DNA from: UBA4717 sp045536775 | GTDB lineage: Bacteria; Bacillota; Clostridia; Oscillospirales; CAG-272 | DNA: 15,125 bases | Assembly (NCBI GenBank): GCA_045536775.1 | Contig: JAZSOD010000091.1 | Coordinates: forward strand, 1-15,125 | Direction of reading: 5' to 3' | Shown: positions 1 to 7,366 of the stretch, one piece after another | How the letters are laid out: the number at the start of each line of letters is the position of its first letter | How positions within the stretch are numbered: position 1 is the stretch's first letter | Notes under the pieces: generated by a model | What the model saw: only the letters and a program-made list of their open reading frames with translations | Database searches by the model: none | Told to the model about the DNA's origin: nothing | Translations under genes and position numbers: made by a program

Positions 1-52
1 CAAGGAGTTGATCATTTGGTTTGTCTTCCTAAGACCGCTTGGCCTCCGACTT
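1..52 (-). other. Sequencing adapter (MGI/BGI library) at contig edge
   Basis: Read on the minus strand, bases 52 to 21 match the 32-nt MGI/BGISEQ forward adapter (it begins AAGTCGGAGG). The next 10 bases (20-11) sit where the sample barcode belongs, and bases 10-1 match the start of the constant segment after the barcode (CAACTCCTTG). The order and spacing are exactly those of the barcoded adapter as I remember it. The stretch is therefore synthetic and should be trimmed. Any protein read through it is an artefact. Confidence 0.95.
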
Positions 53-108
53 GAGAAGAGCAAAATGCTCGCAAGAATTACTGCAAAAAAGCTTAATTGT
101 TTTCTCAT
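53..108 (-). CDS. N-terminal stub of a third secreted esterase paralogue (partial)
   Basis: An ATG at 108-106 follows an AAGGAG ribosome site. The first 19 codons encode a signal peptide start (MRKQLSFFAVILASILLFS) that matches the N-terminus of the 520-aa gene next to it except for Lys to Arg at residue 2. After residue 19 the reading frame runs into the library adapter, so the rest of the gene is missing. The gene is probably another member of the tandem SGNH hydrolase family, because the spacer and ribosome site are also shared. Only the signal peptide is visible, so the mature function is inferred from the neighbours. Confidence 0.6.
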
Positions 109-180
109 GTTAACTCCTTTTTCTTGTTATGGGCGAGCCCATTGGCACCCGCCCTGTTATTATTTTAGTTTATCATAATA
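53..180 (-). repeat. Duplicated spacer plus signal-peptide segment, copy 1
   Basis: This stretch is nearly identical to 1672-1803. Both hold, in minus-strand order, the last codons and stop of an esterase gene, a GC-rich hairpin, an AAGGAG ribosome site and the first roughly 19 codons of the next gene. In this copy the hairpin (131-154) is weaker, because one arm has lost about two bases compared with copy 2. The pattern suggests tandem duplication of whole genes with their spacers. Confidence 0.8.
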
Positions 181-1727
181 CACTTGATGTCTACCGTGTG
201 TCCCTTGATGAGCTTATCCCAGCATTTGATCTCAAGTGTGTGTTCACCGTATTCAAGACCCGAGATAAGCGGTATTCTGTCATTTCCTGCGCTTCCAGAC
301 AGACTCTTATGTATCCACTCGCCGCCGTCTATTCTGAAGTCGATCGCGCCTGCGGTGCCCCTGATATAAGTATAGACCGCAACCTCATCGCCCGTAAATT
401 TACAACTCAAAAGCGCACCGGGTGTTGTGGTTTTTCCGCAAAGTCCGGAGGCGGTCCAATTCGAGTCAAGCGTTATATCCTCTTTGGGAACTAAATACGA
501 ATCCAAACGTACGTGCGCCGACTTTGTTTTTTCCGGCAACACCTTTGCAACAGTTGCGGAGTCCTTCGTGCCTGTGATCGTGTTTGCAAGCATTTCCTTA
601 AGAACCTCAAACATTACGGCATATCCCTTGTCGGTCGGGTGAAGACCGTCATAGATATAGTCTGTGGAAACAAGTGATTTTCCGTCTATATAGTCGTTGA
701 GGTAGCTTCCGAAGTAAACGGAGTTGATGTTGTAATACTCGGCAAGCTCCTCGTGTGCCTCGGTCGACTCCGTCTGATTATATTTTGCCATATCTCTCGT
801 CTGGGTATATAGCATTACTATATCAGCCTCAGGGTTATGCTCGTATATTTTCAGAATTATGGTTTCGTAAAATTCCTTAATAGATTCTTGCGTAACCGCA
901 TGCTTACCGTATTTTGCTCCGAAGTGGTTGTCATTTGCCGCAAACTCAACAAACACGAGGTCGGGGTTATGTGCAAGAACGTCTTCGTTTATTCTGTATG
1001 CGCCGTAAGACGAGCCCGTTCCGCCGATTCCCGCTCTTATCATTTTTACATTAGCATCGGGATATTGCTCCTTGAACCAGGCATCGACCATCGTTCTCCA
1101 GCAATTTGATTCGTAGTTTCTGCCGACGGTTATCGAGCCGCCAAGATAAGCAACGGTAAGCTCTTTATCTTTTGTAAGCTTATTGTAAGTATTCGTGAGA
1201 GTTTCACGGTAATTATTGTATTCGTCGTAAACGGTGTATTTGTTCATAACGTCATACGTGGGTCTTGCAAAAAGAGTTGCCCACGGTTTTCCCTCCCCAT
1301 CAACGTAATAATCAACGAGATATCCGAGCTTCTCAAAATCGCGTATCTTTATAAAGGTAGTTCCGTTAATAAGCTTGCCCGTCATATCTATCCTGTTTTC
1401 GCCACGCACAACGTACGCACGGCCGAGCACGGGATCCCAGTCAACGATTTCACCGAGTCTCTCGCATATCTTTCTCATCGGGAGATACATACTTCCGCCA
1501 ATATTGTGGAAATCGTAAAGTCCGTCGTCAAAATTTGATTCTTTCTCACCTACGGGTCTTACAAACACCTGAGCCTGTCCGCTTTCGCCGTGCCATGTTA
1601 TCTTCATTGCAATGGGCGGGTTTTCGGCTTTTGTCGCCGTCATATACTCGCTTGCCGCAAGCGCACAAAGTGAAAAAAGCAAAATGCTCGCAAGAATTAC
1701 TGCAAAAAAGCTTAATTGTTTTTTCAT
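165..1727 (-). CDS. Secreted SGNH/GDSL-type esterase with stalk domain
   Basis: A 520-aa exported protein, probably a carbohydrate esterase that removes acetyl groups from polysaccharides; the substrate is not readable from sequence. Residues 1-25 form a Sec signal peptide with likely cleavage after Ala24 (ALA). Residues 75-145 resemble the copper amine oxidase N-terminal or 'stalk' domain (YLPMRKICERLG...VDWD), which is structural and not an oxidase. Residues about 190-380 are an SGNH hydrolase: block I GGSIT with nucleophile Ser198, block II GIGGTGSS (234-240), block III with Asn265, and block V DGLHP with Asp360 and His363. Residues 400-520 form a C-terminal beta-rich domain shared with the upstream 1142-aa gene. 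The start is set by AAGGAG seven bases before the ATG. It follows that gene by 61 bases and is probably co-transcribed with it. Family confidence is high; substrate confidence is low. Confidence 0.85.
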   Translation of the reverse strand: MKKQLSFFAVILASILLFSLCALAASEYMTATKAENPPIAMKITWHGESGQAQVFVRPVGEKESNFDDGLYDFHNIGGSMYLPMRKICERLGEIVDWDPVLGRAYVVRGENRIDMTGKLINGTTFIKIRDFEKLGYLVDYYVDGEGKPWATLFARPTYDVMNKYTVYDEYNNYRETLTNTYNKLTKDKELTVAYLGGSITVGRNYESNCWRTMVDAWFKEQYPDANVKMIRAGIGGTGSSYGAYRINEDVLAHNPDLVFVEFAANDNHFGAKYGKHAVTQESIKEFYETIILKIYEHNPEADIVMLYTQTRDMAKYNQTESTEAHEELAEYYNINSVYFGSYLNDYIDGKSLVSTDYIYDGLHPTDKGYAVMFEVLKEMLANTITGTKDSATVAKVLPEKTKSAHVRLDSYLVPKEDITLDSNWTASGLCGKTTTPGALLSCKFTGDEVAVYTYIRGTAGAIDFRIDGGEWIHKSLSGSAGNDRIPLISGLEYGEHTLEIKCWDKLIKGHTVDIKCIMIN

Positions 1728-1803
1728 ATTAACTCCTTTTTCTTGTTATGGGCGAGTGCCAATGGGCGCTCGCCCCTGTTGTACTGTTTTAGTTTATCAA
1801 AAT
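1672..1803 (-). repeat. Duplicated spacer plus signal-peptide segment, copy 2
   Basis: Second copy of the junction at 53-180. It contains the end of the 1142-aa gene, a strong hairpin at 1750-1775 (11-bp arms with one G-T wobble, AATG loop), the ribosome site AAGGAG and the signal-peptide codons of the 520-aa gene. No run of T follows the hairpin on the minus strand, so it is not a classical Rho-independent terminator. It may stabilise or process the polycistronic mRNA. Confidence 0.8.
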
Positions 1804-4800
1804 TGCTCTGAGGTTTACGGTGTGGCCTGCAGTGAGGTCTGCGGGAACTCTGATCTCAAACGTGTGAGTCGTGTAATCAAGTCCGCTTATAAGCGGTACT
1901 CTTTCGGAAACCACCTTTCCGCAAAGGCTCTTTCTCGACCATTCTCCGCCGTCAACTCTGAATTCAACCTCTCCTGCCGTCGAATTTACGGAGGTGTATA
2001 CAGCAACCTCGTCGCCCGTAAAGCTGAAGCTGAGCGTTGCTCCGCAGGTGGTTGATGAAAGACCGAACTCTTTGTTTGTCCATTCGGCAGTATTATAAGT
2101 TATATCTTCTCTGTCTAAAAGGTACGCATCCACACGGTTGTGAGCCGACATAGTATTCTCGGGAAGAACCTTGTTCGAAAGTCCCGTTTCGCTTATGCTG
2201 CCCCAGTTATTGACAAACATTTCTCTGAGGGGCTTGAGCATTATTTCATATCCCTTGTCTGTGGGATGAATGTCGTCATAGATATAATCTTTTGAATTAA
2301 GCGAGTTTTCATCAATGTAGTCATTTAACGCGCTTCCAAAATAAACCGAATTGATGTTGTAATACTCGGCAAGCTCTTCCTGAGCAACCGTGGCCGGAGA
2401 AGTTCTTGACGTCTCTCTTGTCTGAACATACACCATTACAATGTCAGTTTCGGGATCGTGTGCATAAACCTGCTGAATTATCGCTTCATAGAACTCCTGA
2501 ACGATCTCGTCTGTCAGAGTGTACTCACCATACTTCGCTGAGTCAAAGTGGTTATCGTTTACCGCAAACTCGATAAATACGAGGTCGGGGTCCTGCTTGA
2601 GCACCTCGTCTACTCTGTATGCGCCGTAGGACGAGCCCGTACCGCCGATACCTGCGTGGATCATACTGATCTCTGCCGTCGGATAGTCCTCCTTGAGCCA
2701 AGCGTCAAACATAGTTCTCCAGCAGTTGTCTTCATAATTGCGTCCGAGGGTTATCGAGCCGCCGAGATATGCAACGCTGAGCTTCTTTTCCTTCGTGAGC
2801 TTGGTGTAAGAATTCTTAAGAGGTTCACGGTAGTTAATGTAACCGTTGTAATCGTGTAAGTATGGCATAGTCTTATACTCCGACCATCTTGCGAGGTGTC
2901 TCACCATAATGGTAGCGTCAAGTGCGTTGATCTTTCCGTCAAGGTTTACGTCAAGGTTTTTCGGCTTGGGAAGGGTTTCGTATCCCGGCCAGCCCGCAAG
3001 CTGACGCATAAGCATTACCGAGTCGAGCGTAGTTGCCTCGCCGTCACCGTTAGCGTCGCCGTAATTCTTTTCGAGGTTTTTAAGCTCTGCCTCGTAGTCA
3101 AACTCGTACGCCTGTGCATCTTTAAGAGTTTTGAAGAAGCCGATGTACTCAACGTCGAAGTAGTCAGTCTCTTTCATATATGCAACGTTGAACTGGGGTC
3201 TTCCGCCGTAGAGAGCAATTCTGAAATAAGATACGGGAGACTCATAGTCGCATCCGTTATACTTATCTACGCCTGTAAGGTCAACTATCATTTTTTCGTT
3301 TTCCTCAGACGGAATAAGCTCACCTGTAAAGCCGGTTACACGAGTTACGGCTCCGTCTATTGCAACAGCCGCACTGGTCGCAGTCATAACTCCATCGAGA
3401 AGCTTTATGTTTGATTTGTAACCTACTGCAACGTACTTGTAGGTCTGAGCGTGTATCTGCTTCGGGAAAGAAAACTGTACGTATTCTTCTCCTGTATAAG
3501 TAGCTCCGCCGACAGGTCCTGAATAGCTTAAATACTGACTGTTGTTCTCCTCAATGATTCCGTTGGCGGTGTGTCCGTTCATTTTTCCGGCAAGCTGATT
3601 TGCCATAAAGATGTGATAAGGAGAATCTATATCCATATCAAGCTCGGGCACTATCTCGGGTATTCTTGATTCGGCGTATGCGTCTGCAGACGCCTGATTC
3701 TTGAAGAAGCCTATATACTGAATGTCAAGATATTCGTTTGCCACATGGGTCGTACCGTAGGTCTTGTGCGGCCCAATACGCAGATATGTTACATTTGAAT
3801 TTTTATCAATACTTTCGTCAAACGAGGTGATGTCCACCTCACCCTCGTTGATGGCGGAGATATCGACCACCATTGCACCGACCGAGGCATTAAGCCCGTC
3901 GTAAAGTCCCCAGAAACGCTTATATGCTGTCCCGTCTGTCGGGAGAAGTCCAACGCTTACCGAAGCAGTATCAGTGATGTTTGTTCTGTAACCGATCACC
4001 GCATAGTGATATTTGTGCGCCGGAACGTCTTCGGGGACGTTTATAACGGTATAAAAGTTGCTCGTGTACTCGTAATCTTCCTCCGGACCTGTGAATCGGT
4101 AGTAATCGATTCCGTCAACAGTCGTTACGCCGTCAGCAAAATAACCTGCGGCGCTTCCCGTAACCTCATCCGCCTCAAATACGTGGCAGTCGGTGAGGTC
4201 TACGGTGTTGTCCTCTTCTTCCTCCTCGGATTCCGTTCCGTAGTCAAAATACTGTACAGCCGATGCTTTTTCGAACAAAGCAAAATGCTCGATCTCAACA
4301 TAAGCAGCCTTATAATCGGCAGCCGCAGGGCTGTTTTTATTATTTTCAATAGTAGCGCCTGCCCACGGAGCAAATCTGAAGCCCGATATCTTTGTGTCAT
4401 TCTTGACCATCGAAAGGTCATAAACCGCCGTAATATCGTCTATTCCCGTTCCGTCCGCATTAACATCTGTATGAGAAAGCGTATATTCAATTCTTTTCGC
4501 CTTGTCTCCTGTTCCGTTATATCCGGAGGAACCAACCGTTGCTCCTTTTTCATCGTAGATCTGGATCCAGGACAAATTACTGCTGCTGGTATCCGACTGA
4601 TTGGTCTTATACTTAGCAACAAACACCTCGTACTCTCTGGTTGCTGCAGCGTTGTCGATAAGCTTGGTTTCATCAATTTCCGGATATGTTCCGTTGGTAG
4701 CATTGTACGCATTGTTAGGACTATCAAATGCGATCGCCCAGTTTATTACGTGAGAAACCGTATTGCTAGACCTGATTCTGAATACATTTTTAACCGAATC

Positions 4801-5217
4801 ATCATAGGAAAGATACGTCATTACGAGATTTTTCGAATTGTAAAAGCCCAGGATATCCTCATGGGTATACAGCTTATACTTCGAGAAGCTTGCCTTTACG
4901 GTCGTAGACTCGGTGATCTCCGCACTGTTATCAACGGCGGTACCGTCGACAAGCGTCCAGCCTGCAAACACTTTGGTTTCAGTGCGGATCATAGCAGCAT
5001 TTACTGCCTCCGCTCCGGTAGTGTCACCCGACAAAAGTCCGCTTATTGTCGCGGTGCCACTAAATGGTATAGCTGCGATGGTGTTTCCACTCTCATCAAG
5101 GAAGGTGACGCTTGTTTCGCCTGCCGCGGAAATTGCCGTGGCAAACGTCGTCATACATCCGACGATCATAAGCGCGGCAAGAAAAATACTGAGGATCTTA
5201 CTTGCGTTCGTTTTCAT
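1789..5217 (-). CDS. Dockerin-containing multimodular SGNH esterase
   Basis: A 1142-aa exported esterase, probably part of a cellulosome-like or other cohesin-dockerin assembly. The signal region is residues 1-33; Cys21 lies in a lipobox-like IVGC, so a lipoprotein is possible, although Ala-rich type I cleavage sites follow. Residues 36-112 resemble an InlB/Flg_new-type beta repeat (FAGWT). Three lectin-like modules follow, about 115-320, 343-515 and 533-706. The last two are clear paralogues (VGY-SNI-like and YIGFFK motifs), and an acidic linker lies at 329-336. Residues 720-785 form a type I dockerin with two calcium loops (Asp721/Asn723/Asp725/Asp732 and Asp756/Asn758/Asp760/Asp767). Residues 812-1000 are the SGNH domain (Ser821, Asn887, Asp981, His984). 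A C-terminal beta domain is shared with the 520-aa gene. AAGGAG precedes the ATG. The dockerin lies inside the chain rather than at an end. Binding partner and substrate are unknown. Confidence 0.9.
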   Translation of the reverse strand: MKTNASKILSIFLAALMIVGCMTTFATAISAAGETSVTFLDESGNTIAAIPFSGTATISGLLSGDTTGAEAVNAAMIRTETKVFAGWTLVDGTAVDNSAEITESTTVKASFSKYKLYTHEDILGFYNSKNLVMTYLSYDDSVKNVFRIRSSNTVSHVINWAIAFDSPNNAYNATNGTYPEIDETKLIDNAAATREYEVFVAKYKTNQSDTSSSNLSWIQIYDEKGATVGSSGYNGTGDKAKRIEYTLSHTDVNADGTGIDDITAVYDLSMVKNDTKISGFRFAPWAGATIENNKNSPAAADYKAAYVEIEHFALFEKASAVQYFDYGTESEEEEEDNTVDLTDCHVFEADEVTGSAAGYFADGVTTVDGIDYYRFTGPEEDYEYTSNFYTVINVPEDVPAHKYHYAVIGYRTNITDTASVSVGLLPTDGTAYKRFWGLYDGLNASVGAMVVDISAINEGEVDITSFDESIDKNSNVTYLRIGPHKTYGTTHVANEYLDIQYIGFFKNQASADAYAESRIPEIVPELDMDIDSPYHIFMANQLAGKMNGHTANGIIEENNSQYLSYSGPVGGATYTGEEYVQFSFPKQIHAQTYKYVAVGYKSNIKLLDGVMTATSAAVAIDGAVTRVTGFTGELIPSEENEKMIVDLTGVDKYNGCDYESPVSYFRIALYGGRPQFNVAYMKETDYFDVEYIGFFKTLKDAQAYEFDYEAELKNLEKNYGDANGDGEATTLDSVMLMRQLAGWPGYETLPKPKNLDVNLDGKINALDATIMVRHLARWSEYKTMPYLHDYNGYINYREPLKNSYTKLTKEKKLSVAYLGGSITLGRNYEDNCWRTMFDAWLKEDYPTAEISMIHAGIGGTGSSYGAYRVDEVLKQDPDLVFIEFAVNDNHFDSAKYGEYTLTDEIVQEFYEAIIQQVYAHDPETDIVMVYVQTRETSRTSPATVAQEELAEYYNINSVYFGSALNDYIDENSLNSKDYIYDDIHPTDKGYEIMLKPLREMFVNNWGSISETGLSNKVLPENTMSAHNRVDAYLLDREDITYNTAEWTNKEFGLSSTTCGATLSFSFTGDEVAVYTSVNSTAGEVEFRVDGGEWSRKSLCGKVVSERVPLISGLDYTTHTFEIRVPADLTAGHTVNLRAILIN

Positions 5218-5272
5218 ACAAAAGCTCCTTGTTTTTGAAATTTTGAAATATAATTATACTTATATCAATTTT

Positions 5273-5301
5273 AGCATAATATATCCAACAATACTACTCA
5301 A
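5273..5301 (-). promoter_or_regulatory. Candidate promoter of the esterase operon
   Basis: On the minus strand TTGAGT (5301-5296) and TATGCT (5278-5273) are separated by 17 bases in a very AT-rich leader about 55 bases upstream of the 1142-aa gene. Each box matches consensus at four of six positions. Other AT-rich hexamers nearby, including a TATAAT further downstream, could serve instead. The -35 box overlaps a 13-bp direct repeat. Confidence 0.35.
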
Positions 5302-5331
5302 ATATTACAAAAAAGTTGTCAAATATTACAA
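5298..5331 (-). promoter_or_regulatory. Pair of 13-bp direct repeats, possible operator
   Basis: TCAAATATTACAA occurs exactly at 5298-5310 and again at 5319-5331, so the period is 21 bases, about two helical turns. The proximal copy overlaps the candidate -35 box of the dockerin-esterase gene. Such spacing places two regulator monomers on one DNA face. No cognate regulator is encoded in the window. Confidence 0.45.
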
Positions 5332-5336
5332 TTTGC

Positions 5337-5365
5337 AAAAAAGATCCTGCCTATCGGCATAGTCT
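5337..5365 (-). terminator. Rho-independent terminator of the ABC exporter
   Basis: Just past the minus-strand stop at 5375 the transcript can fold AGACTATGCC (5365-5356) onto GGCAGGATCT (5351-5342) with a GATA loop, two mismatches and one wobble. A run of T follows (5342-5337). It separates the exporter from the esterase genes downstream. Confidence 0.65.
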
Positions 5366-5374
5366 TTTCCTGCG

Positions 5375-7138
5375 TCAATTTGAATAGAGCTTATAAAGCT
5401 CGCTGTAAATACCGCCGCGTGTTATCAACTCTTCGTGACTTCCCTCCTCGCAGATTCCGTTTTCGTCAAGCACGATTATTCGGTCTGCGTTTCTGATGGT
5501 GGTAAGTCTGTGGGCAATGGTAATGACAGTTCTGCCGTGCGCGAGCTTTTCGAGCGACGATTGCACGAGACGCTCACTTTCGTTATCAAGCGCGCTTGTA
5601 GCCTCGTCGAGAATGAGTATGGGGGGATTTTTGAGGAACACTCTCGCAATGGAGATCCTCTGCTTCTGTCCGCCCGACAGCTTGACTCCGCGCTCTCCGA
5701 CGTAGGTATCATACCCCTCGGGAAGCTTTTCTATAAACTCGTCCGCACCCGCAAGATGCGCCGCAGCTCTTATCTCCTCGTCTGTCGCACCCGGCTTTCC
5801 GTACGCGATGTTTTCTTTGACGGTGGACGAGAACAGGTAGACGTTCTGATTTACTATTCCGATGTTGTTTCTGAGTGATTCGAGAGTTAACTCGGTTATG
5901 TCCTGCCCGTCGATCCTGATAACGCCGTCGTCAAGCTCATAAAAGCGCGGGATAAGTGAGCAAAGCGTAGTCTTTCCGCCGCCCGACGGTCCGACAAGAG
6001 CTATGCTTTCGCCTTTTTTTATGTGCAGGGTAAGTCCCTTTATGACCTTCTTGTCATCGTCTCCGTAGCCGAAGGTGATGTTGTCCATCAAAATCTCGCC
6101 CTCAACGTTTTCAAGGACTTTCGCGCCCTTTTTGTCAACTATATCGGGCTCGGTGTCCATAACCTCGGCAAAGCGCTCGATTCCCGTCATTCCGCGCTGG
6201 AACTGCTCGGCAAATTCTATTATTCGTCTGACACTTGCCAAAAGGGTCGAGACGTAGAGTAGGTACGCAACGAAGTCTGCAGGTGTAATAGCGCCTCTCA
6301 TCAAAAAGAGTGCGCCCGAGCAAACGACTATGATATACGCGAGACCGTCGAAGAAACGTGTTGAAGACTGAAACGCACCGAGATATCTGTATATTACCGA
6401 TTTTACTTTGAGAAATCCCCTGTTTCCGTCCTCGAATTTTTCTTTTTCTATCTCCTCGTTGGCAAAGGACTTGACCTCGTGTATTCCGAGCAAACTGTCC
6501 TCTACCTGCGAGTTAAGTATTGCGATCTTGGCGCGGGACTCCTTAAAGCCTGCCCTCATTTTTTTGTTAAGCGGTATGAGGACGATCACCATTACGGGTA
6601 CGATCGAGAAAACTATCAAGGTGAGAGGTACGTTGACAAAGCAAAGAATGGTAAACGCACCGATTATCTTTATTCCCGCAACGAATATCTCCTCGGGGCA
6701 GTGGTGCGCGAATTCGGTAACGTCCATAAGGTCGCTTGTTATACGCGACATCAGAGAGCCGACCTTGGTGTTGTCGAAGTAGGAAAAAGACAGCTTTTGC
6801 AGGTGGGCGAAGAAATCGGTACGCATATCGGTCTCTATCCACGCACCCATCATATGCCCCACCGACGCCATATAGTTATAAGCGAGTGTGTCGATTATTC
6901 TTAACACAAGGTAGAGTGCCGTACAGCCAAGTATCAGCGGCACGGTGAGCGATGCGAGATCATTTGTTGCGCGCTCGGTTATCATTTTTACGATAAGAGG
7001 AAGCGCGAGCTCGCAAACAGTGGTAAGCGCGGCGCACAAAAGGTCGCACGCCATTGTGAATTTGTACTTTTTGTAATACGGCAAAAAGCGTTTGATGAGG
7101 GAGCCCGCTTTCTGCTTTTGGGGAGCTTTAGTGTTCAT
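5375..7138 (-). CDS. ABC exporter, fused permease and ATPase (MsbA/BmrA type)
   Basis: A 587-aa half-transporter that should work as a homodimer in the cell membrane, pumping a lipid, peptide or drug-like substrate outward; the substrate cannot be read. Residues about 20-310 are the six-helix type 1 exporter domain. Residues about 345-587 are the ATPase with Walker A GPSGGGKT (383-390, Lys389), Q-loop Gln431, signature LSGGQ (487-491), Walker B ILILDE (507-512, catalytic Glu512), D-loop SALD and switch His543. All key residues are present and the length is normal. AAGGA lies about nine bases before the ATG. It is a single gene with its own promoter and terminator. Many exporters of this family form heterodimers encoded as adjacent pairs; no partner is seen here, which favours a homodimer. 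Confidence 0.92.
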   Translation of the reverse strand: MNTKAPQKQKAGSLIKRFLPYYKKYKFTMACDLLCAALTTVCELALPLIVKMITERATNDLASLTVPLILGCTALYLVLRIIDTLAYNYMASVGHMMGAWIETDMRTDFFAHLQKLSFSYFDNTKVGSLMSRITSDLMDVTEFAHHCPEEIFVAGIKIIGAFTILCFVNVPLTLIVFSIVPVMVIVLIPLNKKMRAGFKESRAKIAILNSQVEDSLLGIHEVKSFANEEIEKEKFEDGNRGFLKVKSVIYRYLGAFQSSTRFFDGLAYIIVVCSGALFLMRGAITPADFVAYLLYVSTLLASVRRIIEFAEQFQRGMTGIERFAEVMDTEPDIVDKKGAKVLENVEGEILMDNITFGYGDDDKKVIKGLTLHIKKGESIALVGPSGGGKTTLCSLIPRFYELDDGVIRIDGQDITELTLESLRNNIGIVNQNVYLFSSTVKENIAYGKPGATDEEIRAAAHLAGADEFIEKLPEGYDTYVGERGVKLSGGQKQRISIARVFLKNPPILILDEATSALDNESERLVQSSLEKLAHGRTVITIAHRLTTIRNADRIIVLDENGICEEGSHEELITRGGIYSELYKLYSN

Positions 7139-7168
7139 GATACTTGTCCTTCTGTAATTTATGGCTAT

Positions 7169-7196
7169 ATTATATCACAGATTTCTTTAATTTCAA
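7169..7196 (-). promoter_or_regulatory. Promoter of the ABC exporter
   Basis: On the minus strand TTGAAA (7196-7191) and TATAAT (7174-7169) are 16 bases apart. TGA directly precedes the -10 box, which makes it an extended -10 (TGnTATAAT). It lies about 30 bases before the exporter start codon. Confidence 0.7.
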
Positions 7197-7240
7197 GTAG
7201 GCGGTGTTTGTTTTTTGGAAGCAGTTGACCCGACACGCCC

Positions 7241-7269
7241 TTGATTTTATTCTCTCCTTGTGCTAAAAT
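7241..7269 (+). promoter_or_regulatory. Promoter of glgB
   Basis: TTGATT (7241-7246) and TAAAAT (7264-7269) are 17 bases apart, with TGC directly before the -10 box (extended -10). The expected transcript has a leader of roughly 90 bases. A small GGAC-ATAA-GTCC hairpin (7342-7353) sits just ahead of the ribosome site. This promoter points away from the exporter promoter, giving a divergent control region at 7139-7366. Confidence 0.65.
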
Positions 7270-7366
7270 TATATTAAACGACACATTTATGTATTTTTCT
7301 GCCCATTACGGCGGTATACTTGTAATAAACAACATACGCTTGGACATAAGTCCGAAAGGAATTAAA

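Noticed and set aside
4006..5238. Long open frame on the plus strand opposite the dockerin esterase
   Set aside because: It is antisense to a gene with clear domains and has no recognisable motif. The opposite strand of this codon usage stays open by chance.
7241..7366. Upstream TTG start extending glgB by 42 residues
   Set aside because: It overlaps the extended -10 promoter, has no ribosome site, and adds residues unlike the family. The ATG at 7367 has AAAGGA.
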